Assembly: GCA_013153715.1 (NCBI GenBank) | Contig: JAADDW010000014.1 | Span: forward strand, 1-64,000 | Source: Campylobacterota bacterium | Lineage (GTDB): Bacteria; Campylobacterota; Campylobacteria; Campylobacterales; Nitratiruptoraceae | DNA: 64,000 nt | Reading direction: 5' to 3' | Part shown: positions 34,561-43,804 of the stretch, one piece after another | How positions within the stretch are numbered: position 1 is the first letter of the stretch | Layout: each line of letters starts with the position of its first letter | Program-made: the position numbers and the translations under genes | Notes under the pieces: generated by a model | Database searches by the model: none | The model's input: only the letters and a program-made list of their open reading frames with translations | Told to the model about the DNA's origin: nothing

Positions 34561-36499
34561 CCCCTATCCGCTCCACAATCTCAATAACCCGAGCGGTGAT
34601 TCTCGTCGTCGCCAGATCGGCCTCCTCAATCCGGACCAGCACCCTGTCAAAGAGCTCCACCCGCCCCCGATCGAAGGGGAGGAAGATCCTCGGGCCCACT
34701 ATCTCATCATCAATATTCCCTACAGGTGTCGCCTGGGGGTCAACAATGACGGCCTGGAACTCCCCTCCAACATTTTTTGCCGCCCACCGGGCAAATTTCC
34801 GATCCATAAAGTCCCACTCCACCTTGGCAACCTCCCGCTCCAGCTCACTAATCTTGACCGTCAGGGCTTCGATATTCCGGAGTATATAGTCCAACTGCCG
34901 CCCATCGTTCCGTATCTTGGCCTTCAGGAGGCGGTGGAGGGTGAGATCGCTGTACCGACGGATGGGAGAGGTGAAGTGGGTATATTTCTCAAAACCCAGA
35001 CCGAAGTGGCCTATATTCTCCGCCGTATATCCGGCCTGCTTCTGGGTCTTGATGAGGAGTCTGTCCACATGCTCCTTGATCCCCAACCTGTCGGCCTCCC
35101 GCTGAATATGGAGGAAGAGCTCATGAATATCGTTGTACTCCTTGGTGAAGATCCCCACATTGGCCAACTCGTCCAGGAGCTCCTCGATCTTCTCCATGCT
35201 GGGCTCCTCATGGGTTCTGAAGATCCCATACTCAAAGGGGCGGGCCGCCGCCTTGTTGGCTAGGAGCATGGCCTCCTCGATGAGGGCGTGGGAGGGGGTT
35301 TCCCGCTCCACCTCTGTAGCAACCAGCTCCTGCTTCTCGTCGAGAATGAGTCTGATCTCCGGATTGAGGAACTCGAAACCCCTCTCCAGCCGCCGCCTCC
35401 TCAACTCCTGGGTCACCCGATAGAAGGGGAGGAGATAGTCGATAATCTCCCTGTCGATCTTGTCGATCCCCTCCATCTCTCCAGCCAGAAATTGGTCTAT
35501 CCGATCGTAGCTGTACCTCCTCCTGCTCCTGATGATCCCGTCGAAGATCTCCTCCTCCAGAGGTTCCAGATTCTCATCGAGTCTGATCTTGATGACAAAG
35601 GCCAGCCGCTCCACCCCCTCCTTGAGACTGCATATCCCCTCTGAGAGCCGTCGGGGGAGCATGGGGACCGCCTTGTGGGGGAAGTAGATTGTGAAGCCCC
35701 GCTCCTTGGCCTCCCGATCGATGGCTCCCATATAGTGGACATACTCGCTCACATCGGCAATAGCCACATAGAGGACCCGCTCCTCCCGATCCCAGTAGAT
35801 CCCATCGTCATGGTCCCTGGCCGTGGGGGGGTCGATGGTGCAGAAGGGGAGATGGGTGAGATCGACTCTGTCGGGATAGAGCTCCCTGTCGATATAGTCC
35901 GGATAGGCCGAAGCCTCTAGCTCCGCCTCCTTGGAGAACTCCTCCCGCCTGTTGTAGAGGGCCAGGGAGATCCGCTCATCGACTAGGGGGTCGTCGAGAA
36001 CTCCCAGAACGTCGATGATCATCTGACTCTCATTATCGATCTTGACCACACTCCTCTCCGGAAGCTCCCTCAAACTCCTCTTTGTCGCCACAACCGGTAC
36101 AGGTTGGCCATTCTTCACATTGAGGAAGAGGAGCCTCTCCTTGTCGAAGGAGGCCACTGTGTAGCGGAAGGCCCGCTCCAAAATATAGACCACCTTTCCC
36201 CTGGGCCGTCCCCCGCCAAAGATTCTCCGGGCAACCACCAGATCCCCCCTCCCTGCCCCGTTGAGATCCCGAGGCTCAATGAGGAGATCCTTCCCCTTGA
36301 AACCCAGCTGGACCAGAAAGCCGAGGCCATTTTTGGCCATATCGATCTGACCGACCCGATATTTGGAGCTTATCTTGTATATCTTCCCATCAATCTTGAT
36401 AATCTTGTGGCGGACGAGGTCATCTACCAGCGGAATATACTCCCTCGGAATATCCTTCCTGTCGATCCCCCGTATGAGTTTGAGAATGAACTCCTTCAA
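34541..36499 (-). CDS. rnr: Ribonuclease R family 3'-5' exoribonuclease (RNB domain)
   Basis: A 652-residue RNase II/RNase R type hydrolase that degrades RNA from the 3' end. An N-terminal cold-shock-like OB region (residues about 60-140) leads to the RNB catalytic domain. Its metal-binding Asps are in LPFCTIDPPTARDHDDGIYWDRE, and further conserved segments are FPHKAVPMLPRRLSEGICSL and HFTSPIRRYSDLTLHRLL. It lacks a long basic C-terminal tail, like other Campylobacterota RNase R. The start is TTG 36499 with AGGAAG upstream. It has a -10 element at 36629-36634 and a hairpin-bearing leader. Confidence 0.93.
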   Translation of the reverse strand: MKEFILKLIRGIDRKDIPREYIPLVDDLVRHKIIKIDGKIYKISSKYRVGQIDMAKNGLGFLVQLGFKGKDLLIEPRDLNGAGRGDLVVARRIFGGGRPRGKVVYILERAFRYTVASFDKERLLFLNVKNGQPVPVVATKRSLRELPERSVVKIDNESQMIIDVLGVLDDPLVDERISLALYNRREEFSKEAELEASAYPDYIDRELYPDRVDLTHLPFCTIDPPTARDHDDGIYWDREERVLYVAIADVSEYVHYMGAIDREAKERGFTIYFPHKAVPMLPRRLSEGICSLKEGVERLAFVIKIRLDENLEPLEEEIFDGIIRSRRRYSYDRIDQFLAGEMEGIDKIDREIIDYLLPFYRVTQELRRRRLERGFEFLNPEIRLILDEKQELVATEVERETPSHALIEEAMLLANKAAARPFEYGIFRTHEEPSMEKIEELLDELANVGIFTKEYNDIHELFLHIQREADRLGIKEHVDRLLIKTQKQAGYTAENIGHFGLGFEKYTHFTSPIRRYSDLTLHRLLKAKIRNDGRQLDYILRNIEALTVKISELEREVAKVEWDFMDRKFARWAAKNVGGEFQAVIVDPQATPVGNIDDEIVGPRIFLPFDRGRVELFDRVLVRIEEADLATTRITARVIEIVERIGDVQEGI

Positions 36500-36531
36500 G
36501 CCCTTCCTTTAGAGTGAGGTCTCCCTCCCCA

Positions 36532-36572
36532 GCTCTCCCCCCATACTGGAGGAAGATTGGAGGGAGGAGAGC
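36532..36572 (-). promoter_or_regulatory. Eleven-base-pair hairpin in the rnr leader
   Basis: GCTCTCCCCCC (36532-36542) pairs with GGGAGGAGAGC (36562-36572), eleven base pairs with one G-U on the transcript, 33 bases before the rnr start. It lies downstream of the TATAAT at 36629-36634. RNase-encoding mRNAs are often autoregulated through 5' hairpins, so an autoregulatory site or a ppc terminator are both possible. Confidence 0.45.
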
Positions 36573-36628
36573 CATAAGGGAGGCCAGAGATCCCTGTCGA
36601 GGGGCGGCCCGAACCCTCCGATCCATCC

Positions 36629-36634
36629 ATTATA
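36629..36634 (-). promoter_or_regulatory. Extended -10 element for rnr-holA
   Basis: Minus strand reads CTGTGGTATAATGGATGG, an extended -10 TGGTATAAT, nine bases past the ppc stop and 130 bases before the rnr start. The ppc end itself forms a small CACAG/CTGTG stem overlapping this element. Confidence 0.55.
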
Positions 36635-36642
36635 CCACAGAC

Positions 36643-39297
36643 CTACCCTGTGTTCCTCAGCCCCTGGGCTATTCCGACAATGGTAGAGTGGATCAGATCG
36701 AGGAGCCGCTCCCTCTGCCTTCGGTATCGGGCCTGGCGGTACTTTTTGATCAGCTCTATCTGGAGGAGATTGAGGGCCGTCAGATAGGGTTTCCTCAAGA
36801 GAATGGAGTTCCTCAGGACAGGGTCCCGCTCCATGAGGCGGCGGCTCCCCTTGACCAGAAGAACCATACTCTTGGTCCTCTCAAACTCCTCCATAATCTG
36901 GGAGAAGATTCTCTCGGCCACCTCCCTATTGGTGACGAAGTCGTTGTACTCCTTGGCAATGGCGAGATCGACCTTGAGCATAATGAGCTCAATATTGTCC
37001 AGAGTGGTCTTGAAGAAGGGGCAACTCCTGTAGAGGTTCTGGAGGGGAGCCCTCCCATACTCCTTGAGGGCCGCCTCCAATCCGCTCCCGACCCCGTACC
37101 ATGCCGGCATGATAGAGCGGTTCTGGGTCCAGGCAAAGACCCACGGAATGGCCCGGAGATCCTCGATGGAATCGCTCCCCCTCCTCTTGGAGGGACGGGA
37201 ACCTAGATTGAGGCGGGCTATGAACTCTATGGGGGTCGCCTCCTTGAAGTAGGTGGGGAAGTCGGGATCCCCATAGACAAGGGAGCGGTAACGGTTGTAG
37301 CTCACATCGCTAATCAATTGGAGAATCCGGTTATAGAACTCATTGGCATCGCAGGGGTTCTCAATCTCAAACCTGTCGTAAAGGGTCTTCTTCAGAAGGG
37401 CCGCCACACTCTTTGTCAGATTGTAGCGGGCAATCCTCTTGTTGAGGTATTTGGAGCCAATTACCTCTCCCTGCTCCGTCAGCTTCAGAAAGCCGTCGAT
37501 GGCCCTGTAGGGGCTGGCCAAAATGGCCGCTTCGGTAGGTCCCCCTCCCCTGCTGACCGATCCCCCTCGCCCATGGAAGAGGAGGAAGCGGATACCGAGG
37601 CGGTCTCCAAGGGAGATGAGCTCCCTTATGGCCAGATTGAGATGGTAGTTACTGGCGAAGATCCCCCCATCTTTACTGGAGTCGCTGTAACCGATCATGA
37701 TCTCCTGTTCTCCCCCCCGATCCTTCAGATAGCGGCGGTAGTGGCGGTTCTTGGAGAGTCTCTCCATGACTGAAGGGGCCCCCTTGAGATCGTCGATGGT
37801 CTCAAAGAGGGGAGTAATGGAGATAGCCGCCCTCTTCTGGGGAATCCAGAGTCCCGCCTGTCGGGCGAACCAGAGGACAGCCAGGAGATCGCTGGGGGAG
37901 TGGCTCATGGAGAGAATGAAGCTCTCTACAACCTTTCTATGGATCCTCTCCTGCCCCCAACCGATCTTCAAAAAGGCCTGGGCGGTCTTCCAGCTCTCGG
38001 AGGAGAGTTTTCCGTAGAGGCTCAAGAGGTTGATGGGCTCCCGTCCCAGGGCCTCCGTAATCACCCTCTCCTGTTCCTCTTCGGGGAGCTCCATAAAGTC
38101 GCTATCTGCAATACCCAGATAGGAGAAAATCTCTGTCAGAGCCCCTTTGACAACCCTCTTGTGCTCCCGAAAGTCGAGTTGGAGGAGGTGGAAGCCGCAG
38201 TGGAGGACCAACTCCCTAAACTCCAGGAGCCCCCGTTGCGATATGGGATCGAGGGAGTCGAGGAGGAGATCTATGTCGGCCAGGAGCTCCTCAGGCTCCC
38301 TGTAGGTGTGGCTGGGCTCCTTGGGGGCATTGATGGCTATAAGGCGGTTCTGGAGCCTTATTTTCATTATGGTGAGTTTAGCCCGAAAGGGCTCATTTCT
38401 GTAGAGCTCCAGGGCCTCGTCCTCTATCCCCTCCTTCAGGTCCCTCCTAATGGAATCCAGGAGCTCTCTGGTCACCCTCCCCTGATCCGCCGCAATGGAG
38501 AGCTCCCTAATGAGTCTCTCAATCTTCCCTATATAGAGGTTGATGGCCGTGCTGTGCTGGATCTTCATGGCCTGGGTCATCACCTCATTGGTCACATAGG
38601 GGTTCCCATCTCTATCTCCCCCGATCCAGCTTCCCAGATTGATAATGGGGCGCTCCAACAAGCCTGTCACCCCCTCAATCTCCCTATTTACCTCTGTGAG
38701 GGCCCCGAGGATGGAGCTCTCCAGAATGTAGAGGAGGTTGTCCAGTTCAAAGAGGACCTCAATCCGCTCCTTCCGTATCAGACTGGTCTGCCAGAGGAGG
38801 GAGAGTCTGTAGCGGAAGGCCTCCTCCGCCTCCCGATCTCCCAGGGAGAAGTAGCGCTCCAGATAGTCGGCGATCTCATGGTGGGCCTCCAGAAATGTCC
38901 TCCTCCTCGCCTCTGTGGGGTGGGCCGTGAAGACGGGACGGAACTGGAGGGAGCGGAGGGTCTCCACAATATCCTCCCTGTCAAACTCCTCCGAGAGCCT
39001 CTCGATCTCCCTCTCCAGACTGGCCTCCCTCACCTCAAACCGCTCCTCCACAATATTGATGAGCATCAAGTAGAGGGAGAAAGCCTTGATGAGGGGGGCC
39101 ACCTCCTCTGTCGAGAGGTTGTGGACAAGATGGGAGAGGTGGAGACTCCCTTCCCGAGTCTTCTTGAAGATCTCCCGCAGTCTGAGGAACTCCCCCTTAA
39201 TCTTGGGATTGAAGTGGTCGATGACCTTGAGCAGTTCCTCAAGGACAAATCCTATCTCCCGCTTCAGCTCCTTACTCACCTCGAAATGGTCCCTCAT
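36643..39297 (-). CDS. ppc: Phosphoenolpyruvate carboxylase
   Basis: An 884-residue PEP carboxylase, which fixes bicarbonate onto PEP to form oxaloacetate and replenish the (reverse) TCA cycle. The catalytic His is in FTAHPTEARRRTF, the phosphate-binding and active-site segments are MIGYSDSSKDGG, FHGRGGSVSRGGGPT and WIGGDRDGNPYVT, and the C terminus ends in GLRNTG as is typical. I use ATG 39297 (MRDHFEVSKEL) with AAGGAG five bases upstream; the frame extending to 39396 would run over the promoter of ilvC. In an autotroph it would be an anaplerotic CO2 entry point. It diverges from ilvC and reads toward rnr. Confidence 0.96.
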   Translation of the reverse strand: MRDHFEVSKELKREIGFVLEELLKVIDHFNPKIKGEFLRLREIFKKTREGSLHLSHLVHNLSTEEVAPLIKAFSLYLMLINIVEERFEVREASLEREIERLSEEFDREDIVETLRSLQFRPVFTAHPTEARRRTFLEAHHEIADYLERYFSLGDREAEEAFRYRLSLLWQTSLIRKERIEVLFELDNLLYILESSILGALTEVNREIEGVTGLLERPIINLGSWIGGDRDGNPYVTNEVMTQAMKIQHSTAINLYIGKIERLIRELSIAADQGRVTRELLDSIRRDLKEGIEDEALELYRNEPFRAKLTIMKIRLQNRLIAINAPKEPSHTYREPEELLADIDLLLDSLDPISQRGLLEFRELVLHCGFHLLQLDFREHKRVVKGALTEIFSYLGIADSDFMELPEEEQERVITEALGREPINLLSLYGKLSSESWKTAQAFLKIGWGQERIHRKVVESFILSMSHSPSDLLAVLWFARQAGLWIPQKRAAISITPLFETIDDLKGAPSVMERLSKNRHYRRYLKDRGGEQEIMIGYSDSSKDGGIFASNYHLNLAIRELISLGDRLGIRFLLFHGRGGSVSRGGGPTEAAILASPYRAIDGFLKLTEQGEVIGSKYLNKRIARYNLTKSVAALLKKTLYDRFEIENPCDANEFYNRILQLISDVSYNRYRSLVYGDPDFPTYFKEATPIEFIARLNLGSRPSKRRGSDSIEDLRAIPWVFAWTQNRSIMPAWYGVGSGLEAALKEYGRAPLQNLYRSCPFFKTTLDNIELIMLKVDLAIAKEYNDFVTNREVAERIFSQIMEEFERTKSMVLLVKGSRRLMERDPVLRNSILLRKPYLTALNLLQIELIKKYRQARYRRQRERLLDLIHSTIVGIAQGLRNTG

Positions 39298-39315
39298 AGA
39301 GCTCCTTTTTGACAG

Positions 39316-39321
39316 ATTATA
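39316..39321 (-). promoter_or_regulatory. Extended -10 element for ppc
   Basis: Minus strand reads CTGTGTTATAATCTG, TGTTATAAT, 18 bases ahead of the ppc start, so the leader is only about a dozen bases, just enough for the AAGGAG site. Confidence 0.55.
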
Positions 39322-39322
39322 A

Positions 39323-40417
<1,095 letters not shown>

Positions 40418-40429
40418 AGCCGCGACTCG

Positions 40430-41446
40430 ATGAGCGGTGGCCGACGGAGGTTCTTCCCCTCCAAGAGACAGCTCCGCTCCCTCGCCCTCTCCATTCTCCT
40501 CTTCCTCCTCCTCACAATTGTAGGGGGGCTCAGCCTCTACCTCTACCAGCTCTACACCGGTGGAAACCGGGGAGAAGAGGGAGTGGGGGGGAAGGGCGGG
40601 TCCACAACCTCCATAGAGGAGATCCGGAGGAAGGAGCAGGAGGTGCTCAGAGCTGTCCTCTCGGAGGTGGAGGACTACAGAAAGAACCTCTCTTCCTCCT
40701 CTCCAACCCCCCCTGCCAGCTCTGGCTCCAGCTCCTCGGCACCCCCTCCACCACCTCCTCCCAAGAGGAGAGAGGAGGTGAAGAGGGAGAGCCACCCCGT
40801 CACACCGAAGGGGACCCTCGCCATCATTATCGATGATGTGGCCTTCGACTACCAGGTCAGGGCCCTCCAATCCCTCAAAATCCCGATCAACCTCTCCTTT
40901 TTTCCCCCCAACAGCCGCCACCCCCATACGGCCCGATACGCCCGGAGGTTGAGGCACTATATGATCCACCTCCCCCTGGAGGCGGTCCACTTCAGAAGGG
41001 AGGAGGAGAATACCCTCCGGACCGAAAGTTCCCTGGCCGAGATGGAACGGGTTGTCCAGAAATTGAGGGAGCAGTTCCCCCGGGCCCGCTATATCAACAA
41101 CCATACAGGTTCCAAATTTACAGCCGACAGGAGGGCCATGAAGAGGCTGATCTCCGTCCTGGATAGGTACGGGTTCCGCTTCATCGACAGCCGCACAACT
41201 CCCCAGACCCAGGTTCCGGCCATTATGGGAGAGCTGGGGAGACCCTATATCCACAGGGATATATTTCTGGACAATGTCCTCTCCCTCTCCGCCATCAAAG
41301 GCCAGATCAGAAAGGCGGTGGCCATAGCCAGAAAGAGGGGTTTCGCCATTGCCATAGGCCACCCCCACGCCAAAACTATCAGAGCCCTCAGGGAGTCTAA
41401 AGAGATTTTAAAAAAAGTTAAACTAATATATATAGATGAGCTGTAG
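40430..41446 (+). CDS. Divergent polysaccharide deacetylase family protein (YibQ-like)
   Basis: A 338-residue protein with one N-terminal transmembrane helix (LRSLALSILLFLLLTIVGGL), a Gly/Ser/Pro linker to about residue 120, and a periplasmic domain of the divergent polysaccharide deacetylase (DUF610/YibQ) family. The core has LAIIIDDVAFDYQ (Asp pair), INLSFFPPNSRHPHTA, MIHLPLE and FAIAIGHPHAKTIRAL with conserved His. Family members are thought to act on envelope polysaccharides, but activity has not been shown for most. The gene sits between ilvC and dprA as in Campylobacter (Cj0633 position). It ends in a strong hairpin at 41456-41510. Confidence 0.85.
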   Translation: MSGGRRRFFPSKRQLRSLALSILLFLLLTIVGGLSLYLYQLYTGGNRGEEGVGGKGGSTTSIEEIRRKEQEVLRAVLSEVEDYRKNLSSSSPTPPASSGSSSSAPPPPPPPKRREEVKRESHPVTPKGTLAIIIDDVAFDYQVRALQSLKIPINLSFFPPNSRHPHTARYARRLRHYMIHLPLEAVHFRREEENTLRTESSLAEMERVVQKLREQFPRARYINNHTGSKFTADRRAMKRLISVLDRYGFRFIDSRTTPQTQVPAIMGELGRPYIHRDIFLDNVLSLSAIKGQIRKAVAIARKRGFAIAIGHPHAKTIRALRESKEILKKVKLIYIDEL

Positions 41447-41455
41447 AAGTAGGGC

Positions 41456-41510
41456 ATCAACCACCCCTCCACCCCAAGGCGGGGGAGCGGAGGGGAGTTG
41501 AACGGTTGAT
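41456..41510. terminator. Long nested hairpin after the deacetylase gene
   Basis: ATCAACC (41456-41462) pairs with GGTTGAT (41504-41510), enclosing CCCCTCC (41464-41470) with GGAGGGG (41489-41495) and CCCC with GGGG (41472-41484). Eighteen or so pairs make a very stable element nine bases past the stop codon. No T-run follows. It also marks the left end of region B. Confidence 0.55.
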
Positions 41511-41733
41511 AACATTAGAGGGGATCGGCAGATCCGTACCGGGTAAGATAGAGAGATAGGGCTTCCCAAAGGGTCTCCTGTGAACTATACCGTCGATGCC
41601 GATGGTAAGGGGATAACCGTGGGCAGATGGGGAAAGCTCCCCTTCGATATGTCTGCCACCAAACCGGAAGAAAGGAGGAAGTAGGGCTCCTCCCCATGCC
41701 TGGAGGCAGGGGTATCTGCGCTGAAAATTAGTG
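41511..41733 (+). promoter_or_regulatory. Structured leader (region B) before the DASS transporter
   Basis: A 223-base gene-free stretch with ordered hairpins: GGATC-GGCA-GATCC (41522-41535); GTGG(G)CAGA/TCTGCCAC (41619-41659) enclosing GGGGA-AAGC-TCCCC (41629-41642); GGAGGA/TCCTCC (41674-41693); and CCCC(A)TGCC-TGGA-GGCAGGGG (41692-41712). The last two share bases 41692-41693, so they cannot both form fully, an arrangement typical of switch-like expression platforms. CGTCGATGCCGATGGT (41591-41606) is nearly identical to part of region A. It matches no riboswitch class I recognise. No good ribosome-binding site precedes the transporter ATG. Confidence 0.45.
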
Positions 41734-43062
41734 ATGAAAAAATTGAGTCTGGCTGTCGGAATAGGACTACTGGTCTTCGGCTTCTCCAGCTATCTCTTCA
41801 CCTTCCAGCAGGCCAAGCTTCTCGGAGTGGTGGCCCTCCTCGTCGTCCTCTGGACCAATGAGGGACTCCCCCTCGGAGTGGTCTCCCTCCTCCCCCTCAT
41901 CCTCTTCCCCCTCCTCGGAATTCTGGATCTCAACGGCGTAGCCCCCAACTACTCCAAGGGGATCATCTTCCTCTTCCTCGGAGGCTTCCTCATTGCAATA
42001 GCGATGCAGAAGAGCGGGCTGACCCGGCTCATCGGAGGGAAATTGATGGCCCTCTTCCCCAGGAGCGCCCGGGGAGTTATCTACGCCATAGCCATCACGG
42101 CGGCGGCTCTGAGCGCCTTCCTCTCCAACACGACGGTGACCATCATGCTCCTCCCCATCGCCCTCCACCTGACAACCAACAGCCGCCTCAGGAGCCGTTA
42201 CCTCATCGCCCTGGCCTACGGGGCCAGTATTGGGGGGATCTTCACCCCCATCGGGACACCTCCCAACCTCATACTCCTAGGTTTCATCGAGGAGATCGGT
42301 CTCAAAGCCCCCTCCTTCATGGAGTGGATGGGGCTCACCCTCCCCATTGTGGCCACAATGCTCCTCACCGTCCCCTGGATCCTCTCCCATTCGGTGAAAG
42401 ATGAGCCCATAGAGTACCAACCCATCAAATTCACCCTCACCCCCCAACAGCGGCTCCTGATCAAGATCCTCCTGGCCCTGGTCCTTCTCCTCCTCATCAA
42501 CCCCCTCCTCATCCACTGGGGAGTGGGGCTCAACGAGAAACTGCTCCTCCTGGCCGCGGGATTGGCCCTCTTCCTCCCCAATGTGGGGCTCCTCAAATGG
42601 GAGGATACCAAGGAGATCCCCTATGAGATCATCTTCCTCTTTGGAGCCGGGTTCTCCATAGCCGCCGCCTTTATCAAGACCGGTCTGGCATCGGCCATCG
42701 CCTCCTATCTCGGCTCCTTTGCCGGTTACCCCCTCTTTCTGGTCCTCTTCCTCATCGCCCTCTTCGTCTCCTTTTCGACGGAGATCACCAGCAATACAGC
42801 CCTCACCTCCATTGTCCTCCCGGTCATCTATGAATTTGCCAAGGAGAGCATCTTCAACCCCGATATACTCCTCTTCACAGCCACAATCGCCGCCAGTTAC
42901 GCCTTTATGCTCCCCATAGCAACCCCACCCAACGCCATCGTCATGAGTGCTAAGGTGGTCAAAATCTCCCAGATGGCCAAGATCGGCTTTCTCATCAACA
43001 TGATCGGCGTCCTGGTCGTCACCCTGACGGCTGTAACCCTCTGGAGGTTCTACTTTGGTTGA
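41734..43062 (+). CDS. DASS/SLC13 family anion symporter
   Basis: A 442-residue divalent anion:sodium symporter of the VcINDY type. Both SNT substrate-binding motifs are present (AFLSNTTVT and ITSNTALTS), with the paired TPPN loops GTPPN and ATPPN, and about eleven hydrophobic spans. Likely substrates are C4-dicarboxylates, citrate or sulfate; sequence does not decide. ATG 41734 follows an in-frame TGA at 41722; GTG 41731 is an alternative, and neither has a clear ribosome-binding site. It interrupts the Campylobacter order deacetylase-dprA, and its stop overlaps the dprA TTG, so it has become part of that transcript. Confidence 0.92.
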   Translation: MKKLSLAVGIGLLVFGFSSYLFTFQQAKLLGVVALLVVLWTNEGLPLGVVSLLPLILFPLLGILDLNGVAPNYSKGIIFLFLGGFLIAIAMQKSGLTRLIGGKLMALFPRSARGVIYAIAITAAALSAFLSNTTVTIMLLPIALHLTTNSRLRSRYLIALAYGASIGGIFTPIGTPPNLILLGFIEEIGLKAPSFMEWMGLTLPIVATMLLTVPWILSHSVKDEPIEYQPIKFTLTPQQRLLIKILLALVLLLLINPLLIHWGVGLNEKLLLLAAGLALFLPNVGLLKWEDTKEIPYEIIFLFGAGFSIAAAFIKTGLASAIASYLGSFAGYPLFLVLFLIALFVSFSTEITSNTALTSIVLPVIYEFAKESIFNPDILLFTATIAASYAFMLPIATPPNAIVMSAKVVKISQMAKIGFLINMIGVLVVTLTAVTLWRFYFG

Positions 43063-43804
43063 GATAGGTGGGAAGAGGGTGGAGTACCAGGGGAATCTGG
43101 AGCTCCTCAAGGCTCCCAAAATCTCCATCGTCGGCTCCCGAAGGGCCAACAGCTACGCCAAGGAGAGGAGCTACCAGCTGGCCCGGGAAGCTGTCCGGAG
43201 GGGGTGGGTCGTCGTCAGCGGAGGGGCTATCGGGATCGACATCACCGCCCATCGGGGGGCTGGAGCCGAGAGGACCATCGTTGTCCTCCCCTGCGGTATC
43301 GACCTCCGCTATCCAAAGATAAACGCCCCCTTTATCGATGAGGTGGCAGAAAAGGGGCTGGTCATCAGCCCCTTTCCCCGGGGATTTAGGGCGAGGCCCT
43401 GGAGCTTTGTGGTCCGAAATCGGCTGGTGGTGGAGCTGGGAGAGCTCCTCGTCGTCGCCCACGCCCAACAGAAGAGCGGCTCTATGCGGAGTGTCGCCTT
43501 CGCCCAGGAGATGGGGAAACCCATTTTCGTCTTCCCCCACAGAATTGGGGAGAGCCAGGGAACCAACAGATTGGCCCAGAGGGGGGAGGCCTCGGTGATC
43601 TGGGATATGGAGGAGTTCCTCGACAGATTGGGAGGAGAGATGGTGGAAGAGGGTGAAGGGGAGGATCCCCTCATCTCCTACCTCAAAGGCTCCCCCTTCT
43701 ACGATGAAGCGGTGGAGCGGTACGGATTGGCCATTATGGAGATGGAGGTAGAAGGGAGGATCGAGGTGGTAGATGGGAGAATCTTCTACAGGGGGGAGAG
43801 ATGA
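43055..43804 (+). CDS. dprA: DNA-processing protein DprA
   Basis: A 249-residue short DprA, which binds incoming ssDNA during natural transformation and loads RecA. The Rossmann-like core has ISIVGSRRANSYAKERSYQLA, VVVSGGAIGIDITAHRGA, VVLPCGIDLRYP and RNRLVVELGELLVV. The C-terminal part is a small winged-helix-like tail. The start is TTG 43055, inside the transporter end (8-base overlap); no better start lies downstream in frame. With pilT in this window, a transformation pathway is plausible. It overlaps the HtrA-like gene by ATGA. Confidence 0.92.
   Translation: MVEIGGKRVEYQGNLELLKAPKISIVGSRRANSYAKERSYQLAREAVRRGWVVVSGGAIGIDITAHRGAGAERTIVVLPCGIDLRYPKINAPFIDEVAEKGLVISPFPRGFRARPWSFVVRNRLVVELGELLVVAHAQQKSGSMRSVAFAQEMGKPIFVFPHRIGESQGTNRLAQRGEASVIWDMEEFLDRLGGEMVEEGEGEDPLISYLKGSPFYDEAVERYGLAIMEMEVEGRIEVVDGRIFYRGER

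Noticed and set aside
37900-39312. 470-codon rightward frame opposite ppc
   Set aside because: Entirely antisense to a clear PEP carboxylase, Pro/Leu-rich and without initiation signals.
41591-41606. GCCGATGG in region B as a sigma-28 -10 element
   Set aside because: There is no TAAA 15 bases upstream, and the following bases do not match GCCGATAA.
41515-41697. 60-codon leftward frame inside region B
   Set aside because: No start signal, and it shares only a few residues with the region A frame because of the nucleotide motif rather than protein similarity.
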